From Allobrachymonas denitrificans DSM 15123 (GTDB lineage: Bacteria; Pseudomonadota; Gammaproteobacteria; Burkholderiales; Burkholderiaceae_C): DNA of 64,000 bases. Both the position numbers and the translations under genes were made by a program. Numbering within the stretch: the first letter of the stretch is position 1; every line of letters begins with the position of its first letter. This document shows, one piece after another, positions 10,041-21,671 of the stretch. The stretch is from the NCBI RefSeq assembly GCF_900110225.1, contig NZ_FOCW01000001.1, positions 992,001 through 1,056,000 of the forward strand, read 5' to 3'. Under the pieces are notes generated by a model. The model did not search any database and was not told the origin of the DNA. It was given only the letters and a program-made list of their open reading frames with translations.

Positions 10041-11366
10041 ATGAATCCGATCAAAGTTGGCCTGCTGGGCATTGGCACCGTTGGTAGCGGTGTGTTTACC
10101 GTGCTGGAACGCAACCAGACCGAAATCAAGGGCCGCGCCGGCCGTGGCATCGAGATTGCCGTGGTGGCCGATCGTGATACCGAGCGTGCACGTTCCATCG
10201 TGGGTGAGCGCGCCGAAGTGGTGGATGACGCCTTTGCCGTGGTCAAGCGTCCCGACATCGACATCGTGATCGAGCTGATCGGCGGCTATACCGTGGCCAA
10301 GGATCTGGTCATGCAGGCCATCGAGAACGGCAAGCACGTGGTCACCGCCAACAAGGCGCTGCTGGCCGTGCATGGCACCGAAATCTTCGCCGCCGCCCAG
10401 AAAAAGGGCGTGATGGTGGCTTTTGAAGCAGCAGTGGCTGGTGGCATCCCCATCATCAAGGCGCTGCGCGAAGGCCTCACTGCCAACCGCATCGAGTGGG
10501 TGGCCGGCATCATCAACGGCACCACCAACTTCATCCTGTCCGAGATGCGTGACAAGGGTCTGGACTTCGACGTGGTGCTGAAGGAAGCGCAGCGCCTGGG
10601 CTATGCCGAAGCCGACCCGACCTTCGACATCGAAGGCGTGGACGCCGCGCACAAGGTCACGCTGATGAGCGCCATTGCCTTCGGCGTGGACGTGCAGTTC
10701 GACAAGGCCTACATCGAGGGCATCACCAAGCTGTCTTCCGCCGATATCCGCTATGCCGAGCAGCTGGGCTACCGCATCAAGCTGCTGGGCATCACCAAGC
10801 GCACCGACAAGGGCGTGGAGCTGCGCGTGCATCCCACGCTGATTCCGGCCAAACGCCTGATCGCCAACGTCGAGGGCGCCATGAACGCCGTGGTGGTGAA
10901 CGGCGATGCCGTGGGTACCACGCTGTACTACGGCAAGGGCGCCGGCAGCGAGCCGACCGCCAGCGCCGTGATTGCCGACCTGGTGGACGTGACGCGCATG
11001 CACACCTCCGACCCGGCCAACCGCGTGCCGCATCTGGCCTTCCAGCCGGATTCCATGCAGAGCCACATCCAGATCCTGCCCATGGGCGAAGTGGTGACCA
11101 GCTACTACCTGCGTCTGCGCGTGGCCGATGAGACCGGCGTGCTGGCCCGCATCGCCACCGTGCTGGCCGATGGCGGCATCAGCATCGATGCCATCATCCA
11201 GCGCGAGGCCGACGAAGTGGCCGGCGAGGGCGCCGAGCAGACCGACGTGATCATCCTCACGCACGACTGCACCGAGGCCGCCATGAATGCCGCCATCGCC
11301 ACCATGCAGGCTGCGCCCACCGTGCTGCAGCCCATCGTCCGTATCCGCAAGGAAGAGCTGAACTGA
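10041..11366 (+). CDS. hom: Homoserine dehydrogenase
   Basis: A 441-residue enzyme converting aspartate semialdehyde to homoserine with NAD(P)H. The N-terminal Rossmann motif is GLLGIGTVGSGV; the catalytic domain has VTANKALLA, AAVAGGIPIIKALREG and GIINGTTNFIL; the C-terminus (about 350-430) is an ACT domain, YLRLRVADETGVLARI, which commonly mediates threonine feedback inhibition. Not fused to aspartokinase. The stop overlaps the thrC start (TGATG), so the two are translationally coupled. Confidence 0.97.
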   Translation: MNPIKVGLLGIGTVGSGVFTVLERNQTEIKGRAGRGIEIAVVADRDTERARSIVGERAEVVDDAFAVVKRPDIDIVIELIGGYTVAKDLVMQAIENGKHVVTANKALLAVHGTEIFAAAQKKGVMVAFEAAVAGGIPIIKALREGLTANRIEWVAGIINGTTNFILSEMRDKGLDFDVVLKEAQRLGYAEADPTFDIEGVDAAHKVTLMSAIAFGVDVQFDKAYIEGITKLSSADIRYAEQLGYRIKLLGITKRTDKGVELRVHPTLIPAKRLIANVEGAMNAVVVNGDAVGTTLYYGKGAGSEPTASAVIADLVDVTRMHTSDPANRVPHLAFQPDSMQSHIQILPMGEVVTSYYLRLRVADETGVLARIATVLADGGISIDAIIQREADEVAGEGAEQTDVIILTHDCTEAAMNAAIATMQAAPTVLQPIVRIRKEELN

Positions 11367-12793
11367 TGCATTACCTGTCCACCCGTGGCGATGCCACACC
11401 GCGCAAGTTCTGCGACATCCTGCTCGAAGGCCTGGCTCCCGATGGCGGCCTGTACATGCCGGTGCGCTATCCGCAGGTCGATGCCCCGACGCTGGCCAAG
11501 TGGCGCAAGCTGTATGCGGAGCAGGGCTATGCAGCGCTGGCCTTTGCCATCCTGTCGCTCTACATCGACGACATTCCTGCGGCCGACCTGAAGGCCATCT
11601 GCGACAAGACCTACACGCAGGAGGTGTTCGGCACGCAGCAGATCACGCCGGTGCGTCCGCTCGAAGGCGATCTGCACATTGAAGGGCTGTCCAACGGTCC
11701 GACGATTGCCTTCAAGGACATGGCCATGCAGCTGCTGGGCAACCTGTTTGAATACGAACTGGGCCGCCGCGGCGAACAACTCAACATTCTGGGCGCCACC
11801 AGTGGAGACACCGGCAGCGCGGCCGAGTACGCCATGCGCGGCAAGCAGGGCGTGCGCGTGTTCATGCTCAGCCCGCACGGCCGCATGAGTGCCTTCCAGC
11901 AGGCGCAGATGTTCAGCCTGCAGGACGAGAATATCCACAACCTCGCGGTCGAAGGCGTGTTCGACGACTGCCAGGACATCGTCAAGGCTGTCAGCAACGA
12001 TCTGGAGTTCAAGCGCCAGTACAAGATCGGCACCGTCAACTCCATCAACTGGGCGCGTCTGCTGGCCCAGGTGGTGTACTACTTTGCCGGCTATTTCCAG
12101 GCGACCACATCCGATGCGCAGAAGGTGAGCTTCACCGTGCCCAGCGGCAACTTTGGCAACATCTGCGCCGGCCACGTGGCGCGCATGATGGGCCTGCCGG
12201 TGGACAAGCTGGTGGTGGCTACCAACGAGAACGACGTGCTGGACGAGTTCTTCCGCACCGGCGTCTACCGCGTGCGTGCCAGCGCCGATACCTACGAAAC
12301 CTCCAGCCCGTCCATGGACATCAGCAAGGCGAGCAACTTCGAGCGTTTCGTGTTCGACCTGCTGGGCCGCAATGCCAAGCGCACCGCCGAACTGTTCGGT
12401 AGTGACCTGGGCAGCAAGGGCCATTTCGACCTGAGCCAGGATCCGGTGTTCCCGCTGGCCGCCAGCCGTTACGGTTTCGTCAGCGGCAAAAGCACCCATG
12501 CCGATCGTCTGGACACCATCCGCGACTGCTACAACCGTCTCGGCACCATGATCGACACCCATACCGCCGATGGCGTGAAGGTGGCGCGCGAGCAGGTGCA
12601 GGCTGGTGTGCCGATGATCGTGCTGGAAACCGCCTTGCCAATCAAGTTTGCCGACACCATCACCGAGGCACTGGGCCGCAAGCCCGAAGTGCCGGCGAAG
12701 TTTGCCGGCATCGAGGATCTGCCCAAGCGCGTTGAAGTGGTTCCGGCCGATACGGATCGCATCAAGCAGATCATCAGCCAGGCCTGCGCGTAA
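11366..12793 (+). CDS. thrC: Threonine synthase
   Basis: A 475-residue PLP enzyme turning O-phosphohomoserine into threonine, of the long gamma/betaproteobacterial class. The N-terminus MHYLSTRGDA is typical; the PLP lysine is in PTIAFKDMAMQLLG and the phosphate-binding loop in GATSGDTGSAAEYA, with VPSGNFGNICAG in the core. Its ATG overlaps the hom stop. Last gene of the alaA-hom-thrC operon; I see no strong terminator after it. Confidence 0.97.
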   Translation: MHYLSTRGDATPRKFCDILLEGLAPDGGLYMPVRYPQVDAPTLAKWRKLYAEQGYAALAFAILSLYIDDIPAADLKAICDKTYTQEVFGTQQITPVRPLEGDLHIEGLSNGPTIAFKDMAMQLLGNLFEYELGRRGEQLNILGATSGDTGSAAEYAMRGKQGVRVFMLSPHGRMSAFQQAQMFSLQDENIHNLAVEGVFDDCQDIVKAVSNDLEFKRQYKIGTVNSINWARLLAQVVYYFAGYFQATTSDAQKVSFTVPSGNFGNICAGHVARMMGLPVDKLVVATNENDVLDEFFRTGVYRVRASADTYETSSPSMDISKASNFERFVFDLLGRNAKRTAELFGSDLGSKGHFDLSQDPVFPLAASRYGFVSGKSTHADRLDTIRDCYNRLGTMIDTHTADGVKVAREQVQAGVPMIVLETALPIKFADTITEALGRKPEVPAKFAGIEDLPKRVEVVPADTDRIKQIISQACA

Positions 12794-12900
12794 GCTGCGG
12801 GCGCGATTGCCTGTCAGCGTTTTGCCATCCGGCTCCCCGTACACAAAAGTGTATGCAACGCCTTGTTAGAATCGGAACCGGTTTGCAAGCACGGAGGAGC

Positions 12901-13401
12901 ATGATGGCAGTAACGACAACGAATTCGCGCAAGGGACTTTGGCGTGTGGCAATGGCAGCCGGCGTGTTGGCCGGGCTGCTGTCCGGTTGCTCCACCGTGG
13001 ACAGTGCGCTGGGCGCAGTGGGCCTGCAACGCATTCCTTCCACCGGACCGGCTCCCGTGATCAAGGTGGATCCGGTGCCGCCGGCATCTTCGGCTGCGGC
13101 CAGCTGGACAGGCACCTATCGCGGGGTGCTGCCCTGTCCCGATTGCGACGGGGTGCGCATCAGCCTGTCGCTGTTCAAGGATGCCACCTACGAGTTGCAG
13201 ACCGAGCTGATCGGTTCCGACAAGCGCCATGCGCGCAGCGGCTCCTTCACCTTCAATGCTGACGAAACCCGCATCACGCTGGATGCCAACGGGCAGAACC
13301 GCAGTTTCGACATCCTGCCGCCCAACCGCCTGCGCATGCTCGGCAAGGACAACGCGCCGGTGACGGGTGCAAATGCCGAGCGCTTCATCCTGCGCAAGTG
13401 A
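12901..13401 (+). CDS. NlpE N-terminal-like (copper resistance) lipoprotein
   Basis: A 166-residue predicted outer-membrane lipoprotein. ATG 12901 follows a strong AGGAGG-like site (12893-12899). The signal peptide ends in the lipobox LLSGC; the mature part has WTGTYRGVLPCPDCDG, the CxxC motif of the NlpE N-terminal domain, then a small lipocalin-like beta-barrel sequence to the end. Escherichia coli NlpE senses surface contact and copper through Cpx; this protein lacks NlpE's extra C-terminal OB domain. Single gene. The family is clear, the function inferred. Confidence 0.82.
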   Translation: MMAVTTTNSRKGLWRVAMAAGVLAGLLSGCSTVDSALGAVGLQRIPSTGPAPVIKVDPVPPASSAAASWTGTYRGVLPCPDCDGVRISLSLFKDATYELQTELIGSDKRHARSGSFTFNADETRITLDANGQNRSFDILPPNRLRMLGKDNAPVTGANAERFILRK

Positions 13402-13598
13402 ACATGGTCCGTCAGCCGGAGTTTCTGGCCTGTCGTGGGTAGCTGCATTGCGCAGGCCAGGCATGCAGGCCGATTGCCGGGCCGGCGTCCTTCAATGCGT
13501 GGCTTTCTGTCGCTATCCTGCAATCAATCGCGGGGCATCTCGGCCATTGCTGCTGCATCGCCGATCGAGGCCACTACAATAACTGCAATCCAGAAAGA

Positions 13599-13625
13599 GG
13601 CGGGCGTCAGGCCCGCCTGCTTTTG
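13599..13625 (+). promoter_or_regulatory. GC-rich hairpin with T-run in the ppsA leader
   Basis: GGCGGGC (13599-13605) pairs perfectly with GCCCGCC (13611-13617) around GTCAG, followed three bases later by TTTT. It lies 68 bases before the ppsA ATG and 198 bases after the NlpE-like stop. A -10-like TACAAT sits upstream of it at 13575-13580, which would put the hairpin inside the ppsA mRNA as an attenuator; alternatively it is a late terminator for the preceding gene. Confidence 0.45.
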
Positions 13626-13692
13626 GTGCTGCCAACACAACCAGAACAAGCAAACAGGCAGCGCCGCACCGGTTTAACTTTTGGAGCATGCA

Positions 13693-16083
<2,391 letters not shown>

Positions 16084-16099
16084 CCGGCCTGAAGCGGAA

Positions 16100-16127
16100 G
16101 GGACTGCCCCAGGCAGTCCCTTTTTTT
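16100..16127 (+). terminator. Rho-independent terminator of ppsA
   Basis: A perfect 9-base stem GGGACTGCC/GGCAGTCCC (16100-16108 with 16112-16120), 3-base loop, seven T. It starts 16 bases after the ppsA stop. Confidence 0.93.
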
Positions 16128-16152
16128 ATTCTGATTGCAGCATCACACCGGT

Positions 16153-16449
16153 ATGGAGTCCCACGAGTATTCGCACCGCACCCCTCTTGCTGAAACCGAG
16201 CCGGTCGGCTGGGGCTGGCGTGGGTTCCTGCTCGGGTTGTGGCTGGTGGGAAGCTTTGGCGGCATGTATTTCGTGCGCCAGCTCGAGCGCATCACGGTGC
16301 TGGGGTGGCCGCTGGGCTACTGGCTGGCCGCGCAGGGCCTGATCATCGGCTACGTCTGCATCGTGGCCTGTTACGCCTGGATTGCGAACCGGCGGGAGCG
16401 GCGCCAGCCGCCGCCTGCGCTGCAGGACGATACGGAGGAGGCCGCATGA
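16153..16449 (+). CDS. DUF4212 small subunit of a sodium/solute symporter
   Basis: A 98-residue membrane protein, start ATG 16153 (MESHEYSHRTPL). Two hydrophobic helices are visible: GFLLGLWLVGSFGGMYFV and GYWLAAQGLIIGYVCIVACYAW, with a basic cytoplasmic tail. This is the small partner that always precedes a VC_2705-type large symporter subunit. Its stop overlaps the ATG of that large subunit (ATGA), so they are translated together. Substrate not determined; monocarboxylates such as acetate are the usual suggestion. Confidence 0.88.
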   Translation: MESHEYSHRTPLAETEPVGWGWRGFLLGLWLVGSFGGMYFVRQLERITVLGWPLGYWLAAQGLIIGYVCIVACYAWIANRRERRQPPPALQDDTEEAA

Positions 16450-18518
16450 ACTGGCAGTCCCCGAATCGCGTGCACTTCGTGTTCGTGGCCTATGTGCTGG
16501 GCACCATGCTGTTCGTGGTGGCCATGGGATTTGCCGAACAGCTCGGACTGTCGCGCGAATGGCTGGGCGGCATCTGCCTGATGGCCTCCATCCTGAGCTA
16601 CGCGCTGATCGGCATCTACTGCCGTACCACGCAAATCAGCGAATACTACGTGGCGGGACGCCGCATCAGCGGCTTCTACAACGGCATGGCCAGTGCGGCC
16701 GACTGGATGAGCGCCGCCACCTTCATCAGCCTGGCGGGCGGCCTGTATCTGCAGGGGTTCTCGGGCAGCAGCACGCAGGCCGGAGGATTTGCCTATCTGC
16801 TGGGCTGGACGGGTGGCTTCTGCCTGGTGGCGCTTCTGGCTGCGCCGTACCTGCGGCGCATGCAGCTGTACACGCTGCCGGGCTTCTTCGAGCAGCGCTA
16901 CGGTGGAGACTGGCCGCGCCGCATTGCCATGCTGGCAACGGTGGTCTGCACCTTCATCTACATGGTGGCGCAGATCTATGGCGTGGGCCTGATTGCGTCT
17001 CGCCTGTCGGGGGTGCGTTTCGAGATCGGCATGCTGCTGGGCCTGAGTGGGGTGCTGGTGTGCTCCTTTCTGGGGGGCATGCGGGCCGTGACCTGGACGC
17101 AGGTGGCGCAGTATGTGATCCTGCTGCTGGCCTTTCTGGTGCCGGTATCCCTGCTGGCGTACAAGCAGCTGGGCAATCCCTGGGCGCCGGTGGCCTACAG
17201 CGAGCAGCTGGCGCGTGTCAATTCGCTGGAATATGCCCTGCTGGCATCGCCGCGCGAGGCGGAAGTGGGGCAGATCTACTGGCAGCGCGCACTCAACGAT
17301 GCGCAGCGCCTGCAGGACGTGAAGACCTCCATGTACCAGGACCGCATGCAACTGCTGCAGCGCTTGCAGGAGCTGAAGAACGAGCAGACGGATACTTCGA
17401 CCATCTTTGCCATGAGCCGCGCGCTGGCGCAGCTGCCGCGCACCGAGGAGGAGGCGAGGGCGCTCTGGAGCCGCTCGCTGGCCACCAACCAGGCGCGCAG
17501 CCAGCCGCTTTCGGGCATGCCGCTGTCGGCGCAGGCCTATGCCGGAGACCCGAATGGACCGCCGGAGCAGCGCGCCCTGCATGATCTCTCGCGGCGCAAC
17601 TTCCTGGCCCTGATGTTCTGCCTGATGGCAGGAACGCTGGGCTTGCCGCACCTGCTGACGCGCTACCTGACGACACCCAGCGTGGCGCAGACCCGGTCTT
17701 CCGTGGCCTGGACACTGTTCTTCATCGCGCTGCTCTATGTGAGCATTCCGGCCCTGGCCATCATGGTCAAGTTCGAGGTGATGCAGAATCTGGTGGGCAT
17801 GCGCTTCGATGCCTTGCCGCAATGGATCGGGCAGTGGTCACGCGTGGATCCGGATCTGCTGTCAGTCCAGGATGTGAACGGGGACGGCATCCTGCAGTTT
17901 GCCGAACTGCATCTGGATGCCGACCTGGTGATGCTGGCCATGCCGGAGATTGCCGGCTTGCCCTATGTGGTGTCGGCTCTGGTGGCAGCAGGCGGACTGG
18001 CCGCGGCACTTTCCACCGCGGACGGCCTGCTGTTGACCATGGGCACCACCATCGCCCATGACGGCTACTACCGCGAGATCAACCGCAATGCCCCGGAAAT
18101 CCGGCGCGTGATGCTGTCCAAGTTCGTGCTGCTGGTGATGGCGCTGGCAGCCGCGTATGTGGCAGCACAGAAGCCGGGCGACATCCTGGCCATGGTGGCG
18201 GCGTCGTTCTCGATTGCGGCGGCAACCTTTGTGCCGGCGATGGTGCTGGGCATTTTCTGGCGCCGTGCCACGCGCATCGGTGCTGTCGCCGGCATGGTGG
18301 GCGGACTCTTGCTCACCGTCGGCTATCTGGTGGCGTTCACGCCCCACACGCGCGACGCCTGGCCCATCCTGAAGGCGCTGCAACCGTGGTGGGGCATCCA
18401 GCCGGTGGCGGCCGGCGTGTTCGGCGTGCCCTTCGGTGCATTCGTGCTGGTGGTGGTCAGCCTGTTGACGCAGCACACCAGTGCACACGAAATACGACGC
18501 GACTCCTTGCCAATCTAG
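16446..18518 (+). CDS. Sodium:solute symporter large subunit, VC_2705 subfamily
   Basis: A 690-residue inner-membrane transporter of the SSS family related to ActP, with about 13 hydrophobic segments. It carries SADWMSAATFISLAGGLY near the sodium site and, between helices, a long hydrophilic insertion (about 245-375) with many Gln/Leu/Arg. A second soluble loop (about 480) contains DVNGDGILQFAEL, which matches a calcium-binding EF-hand loop. It forms an operon with the DUF4212 subunit (4-base overlap). The rpsF promoter -35 lies inside its last codons. Confidence 0.9.
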   Translation: MNWQSPNRVHFVFVAYVLGTMLFVVAMGFAEQLGLSREWLGGICLMASILSYALIGIYCRTTQISEYYVAGRRISGFYNGMASAADWMSAATFISLAGGLYLQGFSGSSTQAGGFAYLLGWTGGFCLVALLAAPYLRRMQLYTLPGFFEQRYGGDWPRRIAMLATVVCTFIYMVAQIYGVGLIASRLSGVRFEIGMLLGLSGVLVCSFLGGMRAVTWTQVAQYVILLLAFLVPVSLLAYKQLGNPWAPVAYSEQLARVNSLEYALLASPREAEVGQIYWQRALNDAQRLQDVKTSMYQDRMQLLQRLQELKNEQTDTSTIFAMSRALAQLPRTEEEARALWSRSLATNQARSQPLSGMPLSAQAYAGDPNGPPEQRALHDLSRRNFLALMFCLMAGTLGLPHLLTRYLTTPSVAQTRSSVAWTLFFIALLYVSIPALAIMVKFEVMQNLVGMRFDALPQWIGQWSRVDPDLLSVQDVNGDGILQFAELHLDADLVMLAMPEIAGLPYVVSALVAAGGLAAALSTADGLLLTMGTTIAHDGYYREINRNAPEIRRVMLSKFVLLVMALAAAYVAAQKPGDILAMVAASFSIAAATFVPAMVLGIFWRRATRIGAVAGMVGGLLLTVGYLVAFTPHTRDAWPILKALQPWWGIQPVAAGVFGVPFGAFVLVVVSLLTQHTSAHEIRRDSLPI

Positions 18519-18536
18519 CATTGGCATAGCTATAAT
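18507..18536 (+). promoter_or_regulatory. Sigma-70-type promoter of the rpsF operon
   Basis: TTGCCA (18507-18512), an 18-base spacer and a perfect TATAAT (18531-18536), 68 bases before the rpsF ATG. The -35 box overlaps the 3' end of the upstream symporter gene. A strong promoter is what a ribosomal-protein operon needs. Confidence 0.8.
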
Positions 18537-18603
18537 CTTTGGTTTCCCTTGCTGCACTGCGCTTTGACGCTGCGGGCGGCATTCCATTCCACAAGGAGCA
18601 TCA

Positions 18604-18975
18604 ATGCGTCATTACGAGATCATTCTGCTGATCCACCCGGATCAGAGCGAGCAGGTTCCCGCCATGCTGGACCGCTACAAGGGCATGGTTACGGCCGGCA
18701 ACGGCAACATTCACCGTGTTGAAGACTGGGGCCGCCGCCAGCTGGCTTACCAGATCAACAAGCTGAACAAGGCCCACTACCTGTGCATCAACATCGAAGC
18801 CGACCAGGCCGTGATGGCTGAACTGGAACACGCGTTCAAGTTCAACGATGCCGTGCTGCGCCACATGACTGTGCAGAAGAAGAAAGCCGACACCGCTCCC
18901 TCGACCATGATGAAGTCCGTCGAGCGCGAAGAGGCCCGCAAGTCCGCACAGGCCAGCGAGGCTGACGCATCCTGA
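18604..18975 (+). CDS. rpsF: 30S ribosomal protein bS6
   Basis: A 123-residue protein with the S6 fold: [19 protein letters not shown], then [19 protein letters not shown] and an acidic/Ala-rich tail. It binds 16S rRNA together with bS18, encoded two genes downstream. AAGGAG sits 6 bases before the ATG. First gene of rpsF-priB-rpsR-rplI. Confidence 0.98.
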   Translation: MRHYEIILLIHPDQSEQVPAMLDRYKGMVTAGNGNIHRVEDWGRRQLAYQINKLNKAHYLCINIEADQAVMAELEHAFKFNDAVLRHMTVQKKKADTAPSTMMKSVEREEARKSAQASEADAS

Positions 18976-18979
18976 TCGG

Positions 18980-19324
18980 ATGCAGGTGGAAACAGTGTCC
19001 GCGCCAGCCCTGAACCGGCTGGAACTGACCGCCAGACTGGTTGAACGCGCACCCCTGCGTCTGACACCCGCCGGCATCCCGGTTCTGGATTGTGTGCTCG
19101 AGCACCAGTCGGAACAGGTCGAGGCGGGCAGCAGACGCCAGGTGAATGCCCAGATCCGCAGCATGGCTGTAGGCCCCCTGGCCGAACAGCTCGAGCGCAT
19201 GGAGATGGGATGCGAGGCCCGGTTTGCCGGTTTCCTGGCCACTCCGGCCAGACGCGGCGGGGTCGTCAAGACACCCAGACTGGTTTTTCACCTCCAGGCT
19301 TTCCAGACCACAGTCACCCCTTAA
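18980..19324 (+). CDS. priB: Primosomal replication protein N (PriB)
   Basis: A 114-residue single-OB-fold protein related to SSB that helps PriA reload DnaB at stalled forks. It shows LNRLELTARLVERAPLR, TPAGIPVLDCVLEH and AVGPLAEQLE, typical of betaproteobacterial PriB. It begins 4 bases after rpsF and is co-transcribed with it, which couples replication restart to ribosomal protein expression. Confidence 0.93.
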   Translation: MQVETVSAPALNRLELTARLVERAPLRLTPAGIPVLDCVLEHQSEQVEAGSRRQVNAQIRSMAVGPLAEQLERMEMGCEARFAGFLATPARRGGVVKTPRLVFHLQAFQTTVTP

Positions 19325-19348
19325 ACACAGAATTTTCAGGAGTCCATC

Positions 19349-19624
19349 ATGGCCTTCAAGAGCAACAAAGACAAGCGCCCCAAGCGCAATACCCAATCCC
19401 TGCTGTTCAAGCGCAAGCGCTTCTGCCGCTTCACCGTCGCCAAGGTCGAGGAAATCGACTACAAGGACGTTGACACCCTGCGCGACTTCATCTCCGAAAA
19501 CGGCAAGATCATCCCCGCCCGCCTGACCGGCACCCGCGCGATCTACCAGCGCCAGCTGAACACCGCCATCAAGCGCGCGCGTTTCCTGGCCTTGCTGCCG
19601 TACACCGACCAGCACAAGATCTAA
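19349..19624 (+). CDS. rpsR: 30S ribosomal protein bS18
   Basis: A 91-residue basic protein with the S18 core: [53 protein letters not shown] and LLPYTDQHK. It binds rRNA with bS6. An AGGAG site precedes the ATG by 8 bases. Confidence 0.98.
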   Translation: MAFKSNKDKRPKRNTQSLLFKRKRFCRFTVAKVEEIDYKDVDTLRDFISENGKIIPARLTGTRAIYQRQLNTAIKRARFLALLPYTDQHKI

Positions 19625-19642
19625 GCCAAGGAGCACATCATC

Positions 19643-20095
19643 ATGCAAATCATTCTGCTCGACAAAGTTGTGAACCTGGGCAACCTGGGTGAAATCGTCA
19701 AGGTCAAGGATGGCTACGCCCGTAACTTCCTGATCCCCTCCGGCCGTGCCCGCCGCGCTACCGCTGCTGCCCTGGCCGAGTTCGAAGCCAAGCGCGCCGA
19801 ACTGGAAAAGCAGGCGGCCGAGAAGCTGGCTGCTGCCGAAGAACAAGGCAAGAAGCTGGAAGGCGCTGTGGTCAAGCTGACCCAGAAGGCTGGCGTTGAC
19901 GGCCGTCTGTTCGGTTCCGTGACCAACGGTGACATCGCCGAAGAGCTGGGCAAGATGGGCTTCCCGGTCCACAAGTCCCAGATCCGCATGCCCAACGGTC
20001 AGATCAAGACCGTGAGCGACAACACCGTTCAGGTGGCTCTGCACACCGACGTGGTGGTGGACGTGACCGTGACCGTGTACGGCGAAACCGCCTAA
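19643..20095 (+). CDS. rplI: 50S ribosomal protein bL9
   Basis: A 150-residue protein: the N-terminal rRNA-binding domain [17 protein letters not shown] with [18 protein letters not shown], a long connecting helix rich in Ala/Glu/Lys, and the C-terminal domain ending [12 protein letters not shown]. Last gene of the rpsF operon; a terminator follows. In many relatives dnaB comes next; here it does not. Confidence 0.98.
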   Translation: MQIILLDKVVNLGNLGEIVKVKDGYARNFLIPSGRARRATAAALAEFEAKRAELEKQAAEKLAAAEEQGKKLEGAVVKLTQKAGVDGRLFGSVTNGDIAEELGKMGFPVHKSQIRMPNGQIKTVSDNTVQVALHTDVVVDVTVTVYGETA

Positions 20096-20121
20096 GCGAT
20101 CCGGTTCAAACGACCGCATCC

Positions 20122-20155
20122 AAGGCCGTCAGGGCAACCTGGCGGCCTTTTTGTT
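20122..20155 (+). terminator. Rho-independent terminator of the rpsF-rplI operon
   Basis: A 12-base stem (AAGGCCGTCAGG with CCTGGCGGCCTT, one G-U pair), GCAA loop, then a T-rich tract, 26 bases after the rplI stop. Confidence 0.9.
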
Positions 20156-20248
20156 TGCGGACGTGAAAGGGGGTGCGTGAGGCACGTGTGACTGCAGCCC
20201 CCTTGGTGTTGTATGCTCAAATATTCTGCTGAATCTGCAATCCTTGCC

Positions 20249-21142
20249 ATGTCTTCTTCCCCGCTCGAATCCCTCATCACCCGCGCCGAATCCCTGCTGC
20301 AACGGCTGGAACAGGTGCTGCCTCAGCCTTTGCAGCAGCCCGACTGGGATGCGTCCATCGCTTTCCGCTATCGCAAGCGCTCCAGCGGCTTTGCCGGCCA
20401 GACCGGTGTGCTGGAACCGGTGCGCCACGTGGCAGAAATGCGGCTGGAAGACCTGCAGGAGATCGACGGGCAGAAGGAGCGCCTGGTGCGCAATACCGAG
20501 CAGTTCGTGGCGGGCCGCACGGCCAACAATGTGCTGCTGACCGGCTCGCGCGGTACCGGCAAGTCCTCGCTGATCAAGGCCTGCCTGCATGCCTATGCGC
20601 CCCAAGGCTTGCGCCTGATCGAGGTGGACAAGGCCGACCTGGTGGATCTTCCGGACATTGCCGAACTGGTGGCAGGCAGACCGGAAAAGTTCATCATCTT
20701 CTGCGATGACCTGAGCTTTGATGAGGGCGAGCTGGGCTACAAGGCGCTCAAATCCATGCTGGACGGTTCGGTGGCGGCGAGCACGCCCAATGTGCTGATC
20801 TACGCTACCAGCAACCGGCGCCATCTGCTGCCGGAGTACATGAAGGAAAACCTGAGCTACACGCACACGCCAGACGGTGAGGTGCATCCGGGCGAAGTGG
20901 TGGAGGAGAAGATTTCGCTGTCCGAGCGCTTTGGCCTGTGGATCAGCTTCTATCCCTTCAGCCAGGACGAGTATCTGGCCATCGTGCACCAGTGGCTGCG
21001 CAGCCTGGATGTGCCGGAGAACGAGATTGCCGCTGCCGATCCGCAGGCGCTGGTGTGGGCGCTGGAGCGGGGCTCGCGCAGCGGACGCGTAGCCTACCAG
21101 TTTGCGCGTGACTACGCGGGCCGCCGGGGGCAGCAGGCATGA
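20249..21142 (+). CDS. DUF815 AAA-type ATP-binding protein
   Basis: A 297-residue P-loop ATPase. ATG 20249 (MSSSPLESLITRAE) fits the family better than the in-frame ATG at 20213; neither has a clear ribosome site. Walker A is LLTGSRGTGKSS and Walker B is FIIFCDDLSFD; sensor-like YATSNRRHLLPEYM follows. Function of the family is unknown. It overlaps mutT by 4 bases (ATGA), a pairing I recall from Burkholderiales. Confidence 0.85.
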   Translation: MSSSPLESLITRAESLLQRLEQVLPQPLQQPDWDASIAFRYRKRSSGFAGQTGVLEPVRHVAEMRLEDLQEIDGQKERLVRNTEQFVAGRTANNVLLTGSRGTGKSSLIKACLHAYAPQGLRLIEVDKADLVDLPDIAELVAGRPEKFIIFCDDLSFDEGELGYKALKSMLDGSVAASTPNVLIYATSNRRHLLPEYMKENLSYTHTPDGEVHPGEVVEEKISLSERFGLWISFYPFSQDEYLAIVHQWLRSLDVPENEIAAADPQALVWALERGSRSGRVAYQFARDYAGRRGQQA

Positions 21143-21624
21143 AGCATACCGCAGAGCGTCCGCTGGTGGCCGATGGCGACCGGCCGCGTGCCGATGTGGC
21201 GAAGGGTGCCCCGCGCAAGCTGGTGCAGGTTGCTGTGGGGGTGCTGTTGCAGCCGGATGGCCACTTCCTGCTGACCAGTCGGCCGGAGGGCAAGGTGTAT
21301 GCGGGCTACTGGGAGTTTCCTGGCGGCAAGCTGGAAGAGGGCGAATCGGTGGAAGAAGCCCTGCGGCGCGAATTGTACGAGGAGATCGGCGTGACCATCG
21401 GCGCTGCGCATCCCTGGCGCGACACCGTGGTCGACTATCCGCACGCGCTGGTGCAGCTGCATTTCTGCAAGGTCACGGAATGGGCCGGTGAACTGCACAT
21501 GCATGAGGGCCAGCAGTTCAGCTGGCAGCAGTTGCCGGTGCAGGTGGAGCCGGTGCTGCCGGGTACCGTGCCGGTGCTGGAATGGCTGGAGCAGGAACGC
21601 GGCGGCGTGCCGCTGGGAGGCTGA
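21139..21624 (+). CDS. mutT: MutT-type Nudix hydrolase (8-oxo-dGTP diphosphatase)
   Basis: A 161-residue Nudix protein. The Nudix box GGKLEEGESVEEALRRELYEEIGV is written here as GGKLEEGE (about 75) followed by RRELYEEIGV; it fits Gx5Ex7REUXEEXGU. FLLTSRPEGKVYAGYWEFPGG before it is the MutT-type nucleobase pocket. It removes oxidised dGTP from the pool. Translationally coupled to the DUF815 ATPase; the gene runs toward the octamer repeat and the polyene cluster. Confidence 0.9.
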   Translation: MKHTAERPLVADGDRPRADVAKGAPRKLVQVAVGVLLQPDGHFLLTSRPEGKVYAGYWEFPGGKLEEGESVEEALRRELYEEIGVTIGAAHPWRDTVVDYPHALVQLHFCKVTEWAGELHMHEGQQFSWQQLPVQVEPVLPGTVPVLEWLEQERGGVPLGG

Positions 21625-21671
21625 AAGGGCTGTTGTTGTCCGCCAAGGCAGTAGAACCTTGCGGCGTTCAA

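Noticed and set aside
13681-13692. TTG 13681 as the ppsA start
   Set aside because: ATG 13693 matches the family N-terminus and has GGAG at proper distance.
16135-16152. TTG 16135 as the start of the DUF4212 subunit
   Set aside because: It lies directly behind the ppsA terminator and adds residues not seen in the family; ATG 16153 fits.
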